Origin: Phragmites australis
Taxonomy: Eukaryota; Streptophyta; Magnoliopsida; Poales; Poaceae
Direction: 5' to 3'
DNA: 64,000 bases
Assembly (NCBI RefSeq): GCF_958298935.1
Contig: NC_084922.1
Location: 19,938,501 to 20,002,500 of the forward strand
Shown here one piece after another: positions 1 to 10,096 of this stretch. The translations under genes and the position numbers were made by a program. Each line of letters starts with the position of its first letter. The stretch's first letter is position 1. A model generated the notes under the pieces. That model saw only the letters and a program-made list of their open reading frames with translations. It had not been told where the DNA came from and ran no database searches.

Positions 1-17
1 TCATCATCCTCCCCCTC

Positions 18-855
18 TTAAATTGAAGTCGTCCTCGACTCAATCTCATCTTCTTCTCCCACATACATCTTTAAGTCTGAAACATTAAATGTGGGACTAA
101 CCCCGAAATCTACCGGCAACTCAAGCTTATATGCATTATCATTAATCTTCTCGAGTATTTTAAAAGGACCATCAGCTCGAGGCATCAATTTAGATTTCCT
201 CAACTTGGGAAAACGATCTTTACGCAAGTGTAACCAAACAAGATCACCCGATTCAGAAGTTAAATGTTTCCTACCCTGGCTATCATAAGCATGATATTTT
301 TCATTCATCTTCTCAATATTTTCTTTAGTTAATTCATGCATTTTATGAATTAGTTCAGCACGTGTCTTAGCATCAAAATTCAACTTTTCAGAAGTAGGCA
401 AAGGTAGCAAATCAATAGGAGCACGTGGATTAAAACCATATACAACCTGAAACGGACTTACCTTGGTGGTGGAGTAGACAGACCTGTTGTAAGCAAACTC
501 TATATGAGGTAAACACTCTTCCCACAGCTGCAAGTTTTTCTTCAAAACAGCCCGCAACATGGTAGATAACGTGCGGTTAACGACCTCCGTTTGTCCATCG
601 GTTTGGGGATGACATATAGTAGAAAACAGTAGCTTCATTTCCAATTTATTCCAAAGTGACCTCCAAAAGTAACTCAAAAATTTCGCATCGCGATCTGAGA
701 CAATGGTATTGGGCACTCCATGTAGGCGAATAATTTCCCTGAAAAACAAATCAGCTATGTTTGTAGCATCATCGCTCTTGTGACAAGGTATAAAATATGC
801 CATTTTTTAAAAACAATCCACAACCACAAAAATACTATCCCTCCCCCTCTTTGTT
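18..855 (-). pseudogene. Gy-1 integrase catalytic core and C-terminal domain
   Basis: Retroviral-type integrase that would insert the element's cDNA. The open part (803 down to 18) holds the second catalytic Asp in VSDRDAKF and the Glu in [10 protein letters not shown], followed by the C-terminal domain ([16 protein letters not shown] ... [10 protein letters not shown]). The first catalytic Asp lies just upstream in the same frame (VVVDCF), separated from the long open part by a stop where related copies read SKMAHF. The frame ends near the polypurine tract, whereas in Gy-3 and Gy-5 the tail reads on into the LTR. The DNA-binding end is intact but the protein is interrupted. Confidence 0.85.
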
Positions 856-1482
856 CTAGGTAACCCTAAAACAAAGTCCATAGATATCCTCCCAAGGTAC
901 ACTAGGAACAGGAAGAGGCATATAAAGACCATGTGGATTTAAGCGAGACTTAGCTTTATTGCAAGTAGTGCAGCGTGACACGTAGCGCTCGACATCACGT
1001 CTCATCTTTGGCCAAAAGAAGTGGGCGGCCAGCACATCTTCAGTCTTCTTTGCTCCAAAATGCGCCATCAAACCTCTTCCGTGTGCCTCCTGCAACAACA
1101 AAAGACGAACGGAGCTAGCTGGAACGCATAGCTTGTTAGCACGATAGAGCAAACCATCATTCAACACATATTTATTCCATTCTCTTCCTTCTTTACAATG
1201 TTCTATCACTTCTTTAAAGTCCAAATCAGTAGCATACAAATCTTTTATTGTCTCCAAACCGAAAATTCTATGATCCAATTGGGGCAACATGGTATATCGT
1301 CTAGATAAGGCATTAGCAATGACATTTTCTTTACCTTTCTTGTGTTTAATCACATAAGGAAATGACTCAACAAATTCTACCCATTTAGCATGACGTCTAT
1401 TCAATTTTGCTTGACTTCTAATATGTTTAAGTGATTCATGATCCGAATGTATAACAAATTCCTTGGGCCATAAATAATGTTG
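856..1482 (-). pseudogene. Gy-1 RNase H end and integrase zinc-binding (HHCC) domain
   Basis: The minus-strand frame carries the end of RNase H ([17 protein letters not shown], the usual ADALSRR with D to N) and then the integrase N-terminal HHCC zinc domain: His in AHFGAKK and AHFFWPKM, Cys pair in CTTCNKAK. At the lower end the frame changes after VPWEDI, where other copies continue SMDFVLGL; this indicates an indel near 880. A stop separates it from the RT block at about 1483, at a Trp codon changed to TGA (LETWQHY in relatives, LEI-stop here). Confidence 0.8.
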
Positions 1483-2406
1483 TCATATTTCAAGAACACG
1501 AACTAAAGCATATAATTCCTTATCATAAGTAGAGTAATTAAGACTAGGTCCATTTAATTTCTCACTAAAATTAACAACAGGCTTACCTTCTTGAATCAAT
1601 ACACCACCTATCCCAATTCCGCTAGCATCACACTCAATTTCAAAAGTCTTACCAAAATCAGGGAGTTGGAGTAGTGGTGCTTGAGTGAGCTTCTCTCTCA
1701 AAAGGTTGAATGCCTTCACTTGTGCAGGATCCCATTGGAAAGGCACTCCTTTCTTTGTCAATTCATTCAATGGTGCGGCAATGGTACTGAAATCTCGTAC
1801 AAAAAGACGATAGAATCTAGCAAGGCCATGGAAGCTTTGCACCTGTGACAGAGTAGTAGGCGTTGGCCAGCTTTGGATGGCTTCAATCTTTGCCTCATCC
1901 ACCTCAATTCCCTGTGGTGTCACTACATAACCAAGAAACGCAACTCGATCGGTGCAAAAGGTGCACTTCTCAAGGTTACCAAACAAACGTGCATCTCTTA
2001 AAGCATTAAAAACAGCACGTATGTGATCAAAATGTAGATCATGTGACTTGCTATAAATCAAGATATCATCAAAATAAACCACCACAAATTTTCCAATAAA
2101 AGCACGTAAAACTTCGTTCATTAATTGCATGAAGGTACTAGGTGTATTAGTTAACCCAAAAGGCATCACTGACAACTCATACAACCCAAACTTAGTCTTA
2201 AATGCGGTCTTCCATTCATCTCCAAGTTTCATTCTAATTTGGTGGTATCCACTCCGCAAGTCAATTTTAGTGAAAATTATAGCACCACTCAACTCATCAA
2301 GCATGTCGTCTAGCCTAGGAATAGGATGACGATACCTAATTTTGATATTATTAATGGCTCTACAATCAACACACATTCGCCAACTACCATCTTTCTTAGG
2401 AACCAA
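1483..2406 (-). pseudogene. Gy-1 reverse transcriptase and start of RNase H
   Basis: Ty3/gypsy reverse transcriptase, which copies element RNA into DNA. In order: [20 protein letters not shown], the fingers/palm motif [14 protein letters not shown], the catalytic box [10 protein letters not shown] with both Asp residues present, [18 protein letters not shown], then the RNase H opening with [13 protein letters not shown] and its first catalytic Asp. About 307 residues are open. The catalytic motifs are intact, so inactivation of the element comes from the flanking stops and not from this domain. Confidence 0.9.
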
Positions 2407-2451
2407 AATAACAGGAACAACACATGGACTAAGACTTTCTCGTACGTACCC

Positions 2452-3330
2452 TCAGTCCAATAAATCTTGGACTTGTTGTTGAATCTCCTTAGTCTCTTCT
2501 GGGTTGATCCTATATGCAGTTCGGTTTGGCAAAGTAGCTCCCGGAATCAAGTCAATATGATACTCAATTCCTCTCAAAGGTGGCAGTCCTGGGGGTATTT
2601 CACTTGGAAACACATCAGCATACTCCTGCAAAAGGTTAGCAATAGCAGGAGGCAAAGAGGGAGGCATATCCTCAAGTGTAAACAAGGCCTCTTTGCAAAT
2701 CAAAGCATAGCAAAATGAATTATGTGCTAATAAATCAGAAATTTCAGATTTAGTAGCTAACATGGCAGCACCCTTCAACTTAATGGTGTCTTTCCTAGCA
2801 TGTGTATTTTTGTTCTCATGTTGAAGTGGAAAAACATTTTTAGCTACAACCTGATTTTCAGATTTGTTATCATTGCATTTTCTTTCATTTTCAGCACGTT
2901 CTACTTCATCTTTCAAAATTTCAGCAGGTGTCATAGGCAACAACTTAATCTTCTTACCCTTATGTGAGAATGAGTAGGTATTAGCTCTACCATGGTGCAA
3001 AACATCATTATCATATATCCAAGGCCTACCTAGCAACAAAGAGCATGCTTGCATAGGCACTACATCAAAGTCTGCACTATCTTTATAATTAGCAGCTGAA
3101 AATTGTACTCTCAAAACTTTGTTTACCTTCAACTTACCACACGAATTGAACCATTGGATGTAGTAGGGGCATGGGTGTGGCTGTGTGGTCAAGCCAAGCT
3201 TCTCGACCATCTTGGAACTGGCAAGGTTGTTGCAGCTACCTCCATCAGTGATGACTCTGCAAGCTCTCTCCTTCACAAGAAATTTGGATTGAAACAAGTT
3301 GTGCCGCTGATTTTGCTTTGCTTTCCCCAT
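2452..3330 (-). pseudogene. Gy-1 aspartic protease and linker to RT
   Basis: Retropepsin-like protease that cuts the polyprotein. The active-site loop is VITDGGSCNNL, the DGGS variant shared by all gypsy copies here, followed by SCNKLK-type strands and the family motif DFDVVPMQACSLLLGRPW. A lysine-rich linker and the RT entry motif PPGLPPLRGIEYHIDLIPGA follow. The frame stops where relatives read DRGYVRES: an Arg codon CGA has become TGA, a C to T change. Upstream, a stop near 3330-3345 separates it from gag. Confidence 0.85.
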
Positions 3331-3525
3331 TTGTGCACTTAGAACTCATTGTACAACAAGGCTCACGTATCTCCCTGTATCAACAGCAGCTACTTATTCC
3401 TCTCCATCATCAGCATCATTTTCTGTCTCGTCTCCTTCACCTGCAATGTTAGCAGCCAGTACATATTCATCCTCAATATCACTAGCACTTACATAACCAC
3501 CATCTTCTGTTGCAATGTACGCGCG

Positions 3526-4764
3526 CTAACTTAGGTAGTCCTTCATGACATGGCCCATTCCCTTGCATCGGTGGCAAACAATCCCAGTTGTACGGCCTGT
3601 GGAAGCAACCGAAGAAGAACTCTTAGCGGGGGCCTGCACACTAGTAGATTTACTTACCTCAGTTGCATGTGATGGTGTAGTAGGTCCTGTTGAACACGCC
3701 CTACTCGAGGAGGGGGCAGCAGATCGTGTAGCAAAAGGTGGAATGGTTTTAACTTTCCCCGGCATTGATCTTGGTGTAGACGTTCTTCCAAAATTGTTCT
3801 TTGGCCTCTGTTGTCGTCTCTGCAATTCTTTTTCTGCCAAACATGCAAGTTGGAACAATCTAGGAATATTATCATATTCTTTGTAATCTACTATGTCCTG
3901 AATTTCACATCTCAACCCTCCATAAAAGCGTGCCAAAGCAGCCTCTTCATCCTCAACAATATCACAACGTAACATACCAATTTGTATCTCCTGATAATAT
4001 TCTTCTACTGACCTATTGCCTTGGTTTAAGCACTGTAATTTCTTACGCAAATCACGTCTAAAAGATGGTGGAACAAATCTATTGCGTATAGCCACCTTTA
4101 AAACATCCCATGTAGTAGGCGATAACCCATCATTGCATACCCTATTCCACCAAATGATAGCAAAGTCTTTAAACTCACTAGTGGCTTGCCTAACTCTATG
4201 CACTTCAGGGACTAGGTGAGCATTAAATTTTTGTTCCACCGTCATCTCCCAATCTAGATATATTTCAGCATCATAAGTACCCGAAAAAGATGGTATGGTA
4301 AACTTAACTTTAGCAAATGGATCATCATTACCACGTGTATTATGTTGCTGAAAATTGTTACCTCTCATACCTTGACGGTTGAAGTTCAATCGGTTCCTTT
4401 GTCGTGCATCAAAGGCGTCACGCTATTGCCTCAAAATTTCATCATCAATGACAGACTCTTCATGTTCATGGGCTGCACCTTGAAGATGGCCATTGTCGCC
4501 ATGAATACCATGTTGCATTGGGGGCTGCTCTGGAATGCGTGTCTCCATCCTGTTCAACCTATCAGTGAAATTAACAATAATACGGTCAGCAGAACCTAAT
4601 GCTTCATCCACATGTTGAAGTCGGGTCTCATGGCTCCGAAGTAATTGTTGCATCTCGTCCGTCTTCTCAGTTTGATTGTTCGCACTCTCAACCAGTTCAT
4701 CGATCTTACGTCCATAACTCCTCATGAATTCCCACATCTCCTCCTCGAACGTTTTACCTGCCAT
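3526..4764 (-). pseudogene. Gy-1 gag
   Basis: Nucleocapsid/capsid polyprotein. The likely start is the ATG near 4764 (MAGKTFEEEMW). One in-frame TAG at about 4420 splits an N-terminal coiled, acidic part (4764-4423) from the capsid part (4389-3526). The latter has the Retrotrans_gag core (DWEMTVEQKFNAHLVPEVHR, IIWWNRV, RFVPPSFRRDLRKKLQ, VEEYYQE). A Ser/Thr/Pro-rich linker leads to a CCHC zinc knuckle CHRCKGMGHVMKDY in which the last Cys is Tyr. The same Cys to Tyr change is seen in Gy-4, while Gy-3 and Gy-5 keep Cys. Confidence 0.88.
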
Positions 4765-5912
4765 GGTTAGTAGCAAACAAGAGAAAAAAAAAATATTATC
4801 CCTATCGACTACTGGGTTGTGGAGGTGAAGGTGGAATCACACACTCTCAAGTGTCTTACCAAGCTCTTATGAATTTCTTACCAAATTGCAGCAGGTGGTA
4901 TGACCGGAGAAGGTGGGATGTATGACCGAGACGGAGGCGAATGCGAGGATCCAAATCTGAGGGCCAAAAGTATGTGGAGCTTGGATAGGCATAATATATG
5001 GTAGCAAGGATTAGCAATAGTTCAATTCAGAAATCGCAAGACTGAAAAGTAGTCCCAAGCTAGTCTATGCCGCCGGCCTAAACTCGTCTCTAACCTAGTT
5101 CAAGCAAGCAGAAATCCAACTCAGCTCAAGAACTCAAAGGATGCAAGCACTTCTGTTTCTGTTTTTTTATCTTCTTTTCTTTTGGTGCGGATTTTTTTTT
5201 CTTCACTTTTTCTGCACCTCTTTGCCTTTTGCTCTTTTCCTTTTCCTTTTTTTTATATGACAAAAAGGGCCGCAAGAGATAAATTACAACCTGAGATCGA
5301 ACTACAAAGCTTCTGCACCGAAAACTGTTGCACTAGACAAATAAACACTCTCCAATACACAAATAGATTTTCTGCACTAAGCAAACTCACCGCTGGCAAT
5401 AAACTAGCAGCCGCGCTATAGAACAAATAGGCTTTCGGCTTCGCAATTTATAATGCTTGAAAGCTACAGCTTAGCAGAACCGAGCCAGCGTAGCAAAACG
5501 GTCTTGGCACTTGCTGCGCGAAATCAGCAATAAAAAAGGCAAAATTCCTTTCCGTTCAGTGCTATTGACTAGACAAGACAAACTAGCCTGCTATGATTCA
5601 GCTTTCCTCTGTCTCCGTATGAACAATAATTCGCACGAACATGAAGCACTTATCAGAGGCAGAAGTTAATGGTAGCAAAACTAGAAACTAGAGACCAAGA
5701 ACAAGACCTAGACACGACGAACATAACGACACAGCGAGGGACTAAAATTCAGAAACGCAAACCAAACTGAAAATTGCACGGCACAAAGGGGTTGTAGGAC
5801 AGCGGAAGACGATGGATAATTTTTTTTTGGGGAGCTAATTTTCTGGATTCTAGGACGATGGCAAATTTAATCTAACAAAAAGGGATACAAAGTTACCTAT
5901 CGGGCAACTGAG
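4765..5912 (-). other. Gy-1 untranslated leader
   Basis: No coding signal. It matches the layout of the other gypsy leaders: next to gag it has the motif read on minus as GAGTGTGTGATTCCACC, then a purine-rich stretch (plus strand 5150-5260 is T/C-rich), then moderately conserved sequence up to the primer binding site. Short frames inside are not convincing. Confidence 0.7.
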
Positions 5913-5924
5913 GCTCTGGTACCA
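5913..5924 (-). promoter_or_regulatory. Gy-1 primer binding site (initiator Met-tRNA type)
   Basis: On the minus strand the sequence TGGTACCAGAGCC begins two bases after the LTR end. It is a one-base variant of TGGTATCAGAGC, the usual plant retrotransposon site complementary to the 3' end of initiator methionine tRNA. Confidence 0.8.
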
Positions 5925-5926
5925 CG

Positions 5927-6823
5927 TGATGAGAATAGCGGCCCGATCTTCCAATAGGTTCGATTAATTTCGTCGTGAGGACGTTGACGCTTGGAGGCTT
6001 TCAACCCGCAGATTGTCACCTCGCAATTCGTTACACCCGCACGACTGTCGTTATCAACCACGCTCGCACGCGATCGACCTTACCACGAGGGTTATTGTTC
6101 CTGGAAGCAATCGAAGCAACTCACAAGAACAAGGAAGATGCAATCTAAACTGCTAATAAAGATGAAGCACACGAGTTGGGGTTCCACAAACCGATGAACA
6201 ACGAAAAACTGACAAATTGTCTAGTTGTAATCTAAGCAAAATCCAAACCCTAGAAGAGGGGGCGGCTATCTATTTATAAGCTAGGAGGAGAAAGGATTCG
6301 GGCACAACTGATGGAGCTCGAATACAACTCAATTACAAGGCCAAAGGCCCAAACTGATTCGGACTAGAAGAGCGACGCGACTTGTTTTGCAGATTTCGGA
6401 CAGCACAAAAGGTATTTGGAGATGAGGTCAGATCCGTATGAAAGTAGGCTACGTGACCTTTCTAACAAGTACTCATGGGCCTCGACCACCTTTCAGAATG
6501 AAGAGTTATGGTCGTTTGAATTTGGTGCTGTCTGTAATTCCGATTCCGAATTGATCTTGGGGACATAACTGGATTTATGCGCGGTAGCCCTCCGGTTACA
6601 CTTGTGCTTATATGGATCTTCTCTCAGGTTCCTAAGGATAATAAAATCATCACAATAAGTTAGTAACATCCAATCCTTAGAAACATTTGTATGGACAGTG
6701 AGGAACGAGTTCACCTGATAATTAAGTTCTCGTGCACGAGCTCTTGTCAAAGGACCTTGAATTACAACAGCGGGAGGAGGAATATTTGTGGTGCGTGTAA
6801 CCGAAGGAGTGATGCCCTCATCA
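5927..6823 (-). repeat. Gy-1 5' LTR (897 bp)
   Basis: Bounded by TGATGA (plus strand 5927, the element's U5 end) and TCATCA (ending 6823, the U3 start). It is bordered inside by the primer binding site and outside by CACTA transposase coding sequence. The U3 start still encodes part of the polyprotein tail (TRARARELNYQVNSFL on minus, 6720-6760). It is similar in length and ends to the LTRs at 7325, 10097, 18334 and 38261. Confidence 0.88.
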
Positions 6824-7324
6824 GTATTCGCTCTGTTAGCAAACAATCGCTTCAAACGGGGGAATATAGGGAAACACCAAACCACCTTAACGATGGATCT
6901 TTTCTTCTTTCTCTTCACCCCCACACCATCGCTCTTGATGTCATCAACATTGCGCTTGTACCGTGGTGCATTGCAAATGTGACATGCTTCCATGTCTGCA
7001 TCCTCGCCGCAAAACAACATGCAGTTGCTTCCACATACATGTATTTTCTCTACTTCCAATCCCAACGGGCAAACAACCTGCTTAGCATGGTACGTATTTT
7101 TGGGCAACACATTTCCCGTTGGAAGAAATTCTCTCAAGAATTCTAACAATTCATTGATGCCATTATCAGCCCAACCATTGCTAGCCTTCATTTAAATAAG
7201 TTTCAGCACCACATGCAACATGCTGTGCTCATCTTTACAGTTCGGGTAAACTTGTGTTTTAGAGTCCTCTATCATGCGCTGAAACTTTTGATGTTGTCTT
7301 TCATTGGTGAAGTCCCCCTCCCCA
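6824..7324 (-). pseudogene. CACTA (En/Spm) TNP2-type transposase fragment
   Basis: The minus frame encodes a stretch of the TNP2/Transposase_21 family that is readily recognisable: DSKTQVYPNCK, then KASNGWADNGINELLEF, LPTGNVLPKNTYHAKQVV, CPLGLEVEKIHVC, CMLFCGEDADMEACHICNAPRYK and CFPIFPRLKRLFAN. One in-frame stop (LI-stop-MKASNG) lies at about 7193. It is a truncated interior piece: Gy-1 interrupts its downstream side at 6823 and Gy-2a cuts its upstream side at 7325. TNP2 proteins mobilise CACTA elements; this copy cannot function. The apparent extension below 6823 is a chance in-frame run into the LTR. Confidence 0.85.
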
Positions 7325-8241
7325 TGATGAGCCTATGGCTTATTTGGATATGATCAATAACAGTAATAATCCTCAAATCATACAAGGTCCAATTAGAAGA
7401 GCACATACACGACAATTAGACCACCAGGTGAACTCGTTCCTTACTGTTCATGTTTTCTTGGATGGATTACTACTAGATTATTGTTATGTTTTATTACATA
7501 GGAACATGGGAGAAGCACCACAACCATACTCGGATGTCACTCCTCGAAGGCCAAGTCTACTCGAACTCAAGGCTGAGCTCTAGTCGTAATCGTGGTCGAA
7601 AAGTCGTGGTCGTGGTCGAAGTCAAGTTCCAGGACATCACGTCAGCAAAACGGGCATAACTATCTCATACGAAGTCCGTTTTAGGCAATCTTGGACATTC
7701 TAGAAAGCTTACGACGAGCCATTTCCAATGGTTATGAGATCAACAAAATATTCATTATTGTTTAGTTAGAGTCAAAGGAATAATATGCTGCATCACTGTT
7801 TTGAACCCTACCGGGTTTTGTAATCGTGTCGGAGTCGGAGTCCAGGTTGTGCATGCCTCTCTCCATGGTTGTACAACCCTAGGTCGACCTCCTCACATAG
7901 TAGCTATCATAGTTTAGGCTTAGGTTTAGCTTAGATTATTCTATTTAATATAGTTTCACCGTTTATCAGTTTGTTGAACTCCAAACTTGAGTGCTTCATT
8001 GATAATTAGCAATATTCAGATTACATCTACCTGTTCTTGCTTGTGTTCTCGATTTCCTTGCAGGAAAAACCTTCTTGGTGAGGTCAACTACATCTTGGCA
8101 CGGCTGATAACCATGGAGTAGTGGTGTAGTGGTTGCGAGGGTTCTTGACCTGTTCTCATCGGAGCCTTTGGATCATCAATGTCGAAACTCCACTAATCAA
8201 CTTATCATATTACCTTCGAAAGATCGGGCAAACGCGCATCA
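7325..8241 (+). repeat. Gy-2a 5' LTR (917 bp)
   Basis: Starts TGATGAGCC directly after the CACTA fragment and ends CATCA two bases before a primer binding site at 8244. The first ~260 bp keep the polyprotein-tail reading (IIQGPIRRAHTRQLDHQVNSFL), as in the other gypsy LTRs. It is the left arm of the head-to-head structure. Confidence 0.87.
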
Positions 8242-8243
8242 AG

Positions 8244-8256
8244 TGGTATCAGAGCC
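8244..8256 (+). promoter_or_regulatory. Gy-2a primer binding site
   Basis: TGGTATCAGAGCC, an exact match to the initiator Met-tRNA-type primer site, two bases after the LTR end. It fixes the orientation of this half element as plus. Confidence 0.9.
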
Positions 8257-8559
8257 TTGGTTGCCTGTTAGGTAATCTCAGTTATCCCGTTTGTTTCGTC
8301 AAGTTCCTTTACCAAGAGTCCAGAACATTACCCCACAAAAAAAGAATTTAGATCTTAGTTTTCCGCTATCCAAACCACTTTGTGCCTTTCATAATTCTGT
8401 TTTCAATTTTCGCGTAGTTGTGTTTGAGTCCATCGTTGGTGTCTTGTTGCTGGGCAAGTCATCGTGTTCTAATTTCTAGTGTCGAGTCTTTGCTAATTTA
8501 GTCGTCGAGTTACTCGACTTGCCTAGTCTGCTCTAGCCGAGTTTGCGTCTCATTGTCCA

Positions 8560-8760
8560 ATTACTCTGAGCACCCCTTGGGTCCCAACCACTCACTCCAA
8601 CTAGTCACTCCGACCACTCCTCGGGTCCCGACCGTCACTCCGACCACCCACCAGTCACTCCGACCAACCACTCGAGGTCCGACCAGTCACTCCGACCATC
8701 CACTCATTGTTCAACCAGTCACTCCACCTACCTTCTCGGATACGACCACTTAGTCGGAGT
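8560..8760 (+). repeat. Degenerate tandem repeat in Gy-2a leader
   Basis: Repeated phrases of the form CAGTCACTCCGACCA alternate with CACTCGGGTCCCGACC variants, at least seven times in about 200 bp with irregular spacing. The related repeat in Gy-2b (9480-9840) is its reverse complement in kind, consistent with a leader feature of this subfamily. Confidence 0.7.
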
Positions 8761-8811
8761 CGTCCACCTTGCCGTATCTGACCACTATAGCTGAAACAGA
8801 GATAGCCAGAG

Positions 8812-8814
<3 letters not shown>

Positions 8815-8844
<30 letters not shown>
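8815..8844. repeat. (AG)15 microsatellite
   Basis: Uninterrupted AG dinucleotides in the gypsy leader. A matching tract at 20521 lies exactly at the join between Co-A and the Gy-3 leader. Confidence 0.95.
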
Positions 8845-8849
<5 letters not shown>

Positions 8850-9306
8850 GACCCACATACCTCACTAGTCTTAGAAAAGGCAGTAGAAGAGTTTTGAGTT
8901 TGTGTCACATTTGCAAAAAAAAAAGAGAAACAAAAGAAAATAAAGCAAGAAGCAAAGAAAAAAAAGAGAAGAAGCAAAGAGTGCAAAAAAACAAGAGAGA
9001 GAATTAAAAAAAAGGAATCAGTTTGCATTGCGAATTTTGTTCCATTGTGCTGGTGTCTGTTATAGTTTTCGGCTTGCTTGAGCTAGTTCTAGGAACGTGT
9101 TCGGGCCAGCAACTGTGATGAGTACTGTGGATTTTTATTCAGCTTTGCTAATATGATTTCAATTATTGCCATTCCTTGCTACTAAATATTGCCTGTCCAA
9201 GCTACACCTTCACTCGATCAGAACGGTTTTTCTCCTTGCAACTACCTTACTCGCACCAGATAAGGTATCACGAACCAGCCACCAGTTTTGCCAACTGCTG
9301 TGTATG

Positions 9307-9463
9307 GTAAGAACACTTGCAAGAGCATGGTAAAACGCTTGAGAGTGTGTGACTCCACCTCCACCACCTAGTAGAGAGCACGGGGATTAAATCCACTACT
9401 AGGTGGTGGAGGTGGAGTCACACACTCTCAATCTTCTTACCATGCTCTTGCAAGTGTTCTTAC
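9307..9463. repeat. Inverted repeat with 68-bp arms and 21-bp loop
   Basis: Arm 1 is 9307-9374 and arm 2 is 9396-9463; reverse-complementing arm 2 reproduces arm 1 with about four mismatches grouped near the middle. The arms are the gag-proximal end of the gypsy leader, so this is the centre of symmetry of the Gy-2a/Gy-2b head-to-head pair. Confidence 0.92.
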
Positions 9464-10082
9464 TAATCACCGCAGTTGGCACAACCGACTAGGTGGTTGA
9501 ACCTGAGAGGATGGTCGGATCCGAGAAGGTGGGTGATTGACTAGGTGGTCGGAGTGACTGGTTGGGACCCTGAGTGAATGGTCGGAGTGCTTAGTCGGAC
9601 CCCGAGTGGGTGGTCAGAATGACTGGTCGGGACCCTAGGTGGGTGTTTGGAGCGACTAGTGGTCGAACCTGAGTAGATGGTCGACTCGACTAGTGGTCAA
9701 ACTTGACTAGATGGTTGAAGCGACTAGTGGTTGAACATGACTTAATGGTAAACTCGACTAGTGGTCGAACTGGAGTATATGGTTAAAGCGACTAGTGGTA
9801 GAACATGAGTTGATGGTCGGCTCGACTAGAGACACAATCTCAGCTATTGCAGACAAGGGCAGGCCGAGATACTCGACGACTAAATAGCAAGACTCGACAC
9901 TAAAAACTAGATCATGATTTCTCGGCTAGCAACAAAAACACTAATGAAGGACTCAAACTCAACAATGCGAATACTGAAAACAAAAATTGCGAAGACACAA
10001 AGTGGGGCAATTTTCTGGACTCTAGGTAATGGAAAACAATGAAACAAAGGGGATAACTGAGATTACCTAACGGGCAACCGAG
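9396..10082 (-). other. Gy-2b untranslated leader
   Basis: The same leader as 8257-9374 but on the minus strand, shorter and diverged. No coding capacity seen. It carries a degenerate repeat at 9480-9840 based on CGACTAGTGGTCGAAC and GATGGTCGGAGTGACT, running from the hairpin towards the primer binding site. Confidence 0.75.
9480..9840 (-). repeat. Degenerate tandem repeat in Gy-2b leader
   Basis: About ten to twelve imperfect copies of a ~30-bp phrase such as GACTAGTGGTCGAACCTGAG followed by TAGATGGTCGACT. It is longer than the partner array at 8560-8760. Confidence 0.75.
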
Positions 10083-10096
10083 GCTCTGATTCCACT

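Larger units (their letters stand above)
1..6823 (-). mobile_element. Gy-1: Ty3/gypsy retrotransposon, nearly full length, CRM-like chromovirus
   Basis: Read on the minus strand this is a complete element apart from its 3' LTR. It has a 5' LTR (6823-5927), a primer binding site, a leader of about 1.15 kb, gag, protease, RT/RNase H and integrase, then a polypurine tract (plus strand 7-18) and the first six bases of the 3' LTR at 1-6 (TCATCA on plus). The rest of the 3' LTR lies left of the window. The reading frame is cut by several stops and shifts, so it cannot be autonomous. The placement near the CRM clade rests on the LTR starting TGATGA and on the integrase tail that continues into the LTR in its relatives here; I could not test this by phylogeny. 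It is inserted into a CACTA transposase gene at 6823/6824. Confidence 0.9.
8257..9374 (+). other. Gy-2a untranslated leader, ending at an inverted junction
   Basis: Noncoding leader matching the Gy-3 leader (20585 onward). It contains a degenerate tandem repeat (8560-8760), an (AG)n tract (8815-8844), an A/G-rich stretch (8900-9020) and the conserved block ending CTCCACCTCCACCACCTAG. Where other copies continue into gag, this one ends at a hairpin and the same leader restarts on the opposite strand. Gag and pol are absent. Confidence 0.75.

Noticed and set aside
6691..7146. 151-residue plus-strand frame
   Set aside because: It is the reverse of the Gy-1 LTR and the TNP2 transposase coding sequence; the minus strand gives the recognisable protein.
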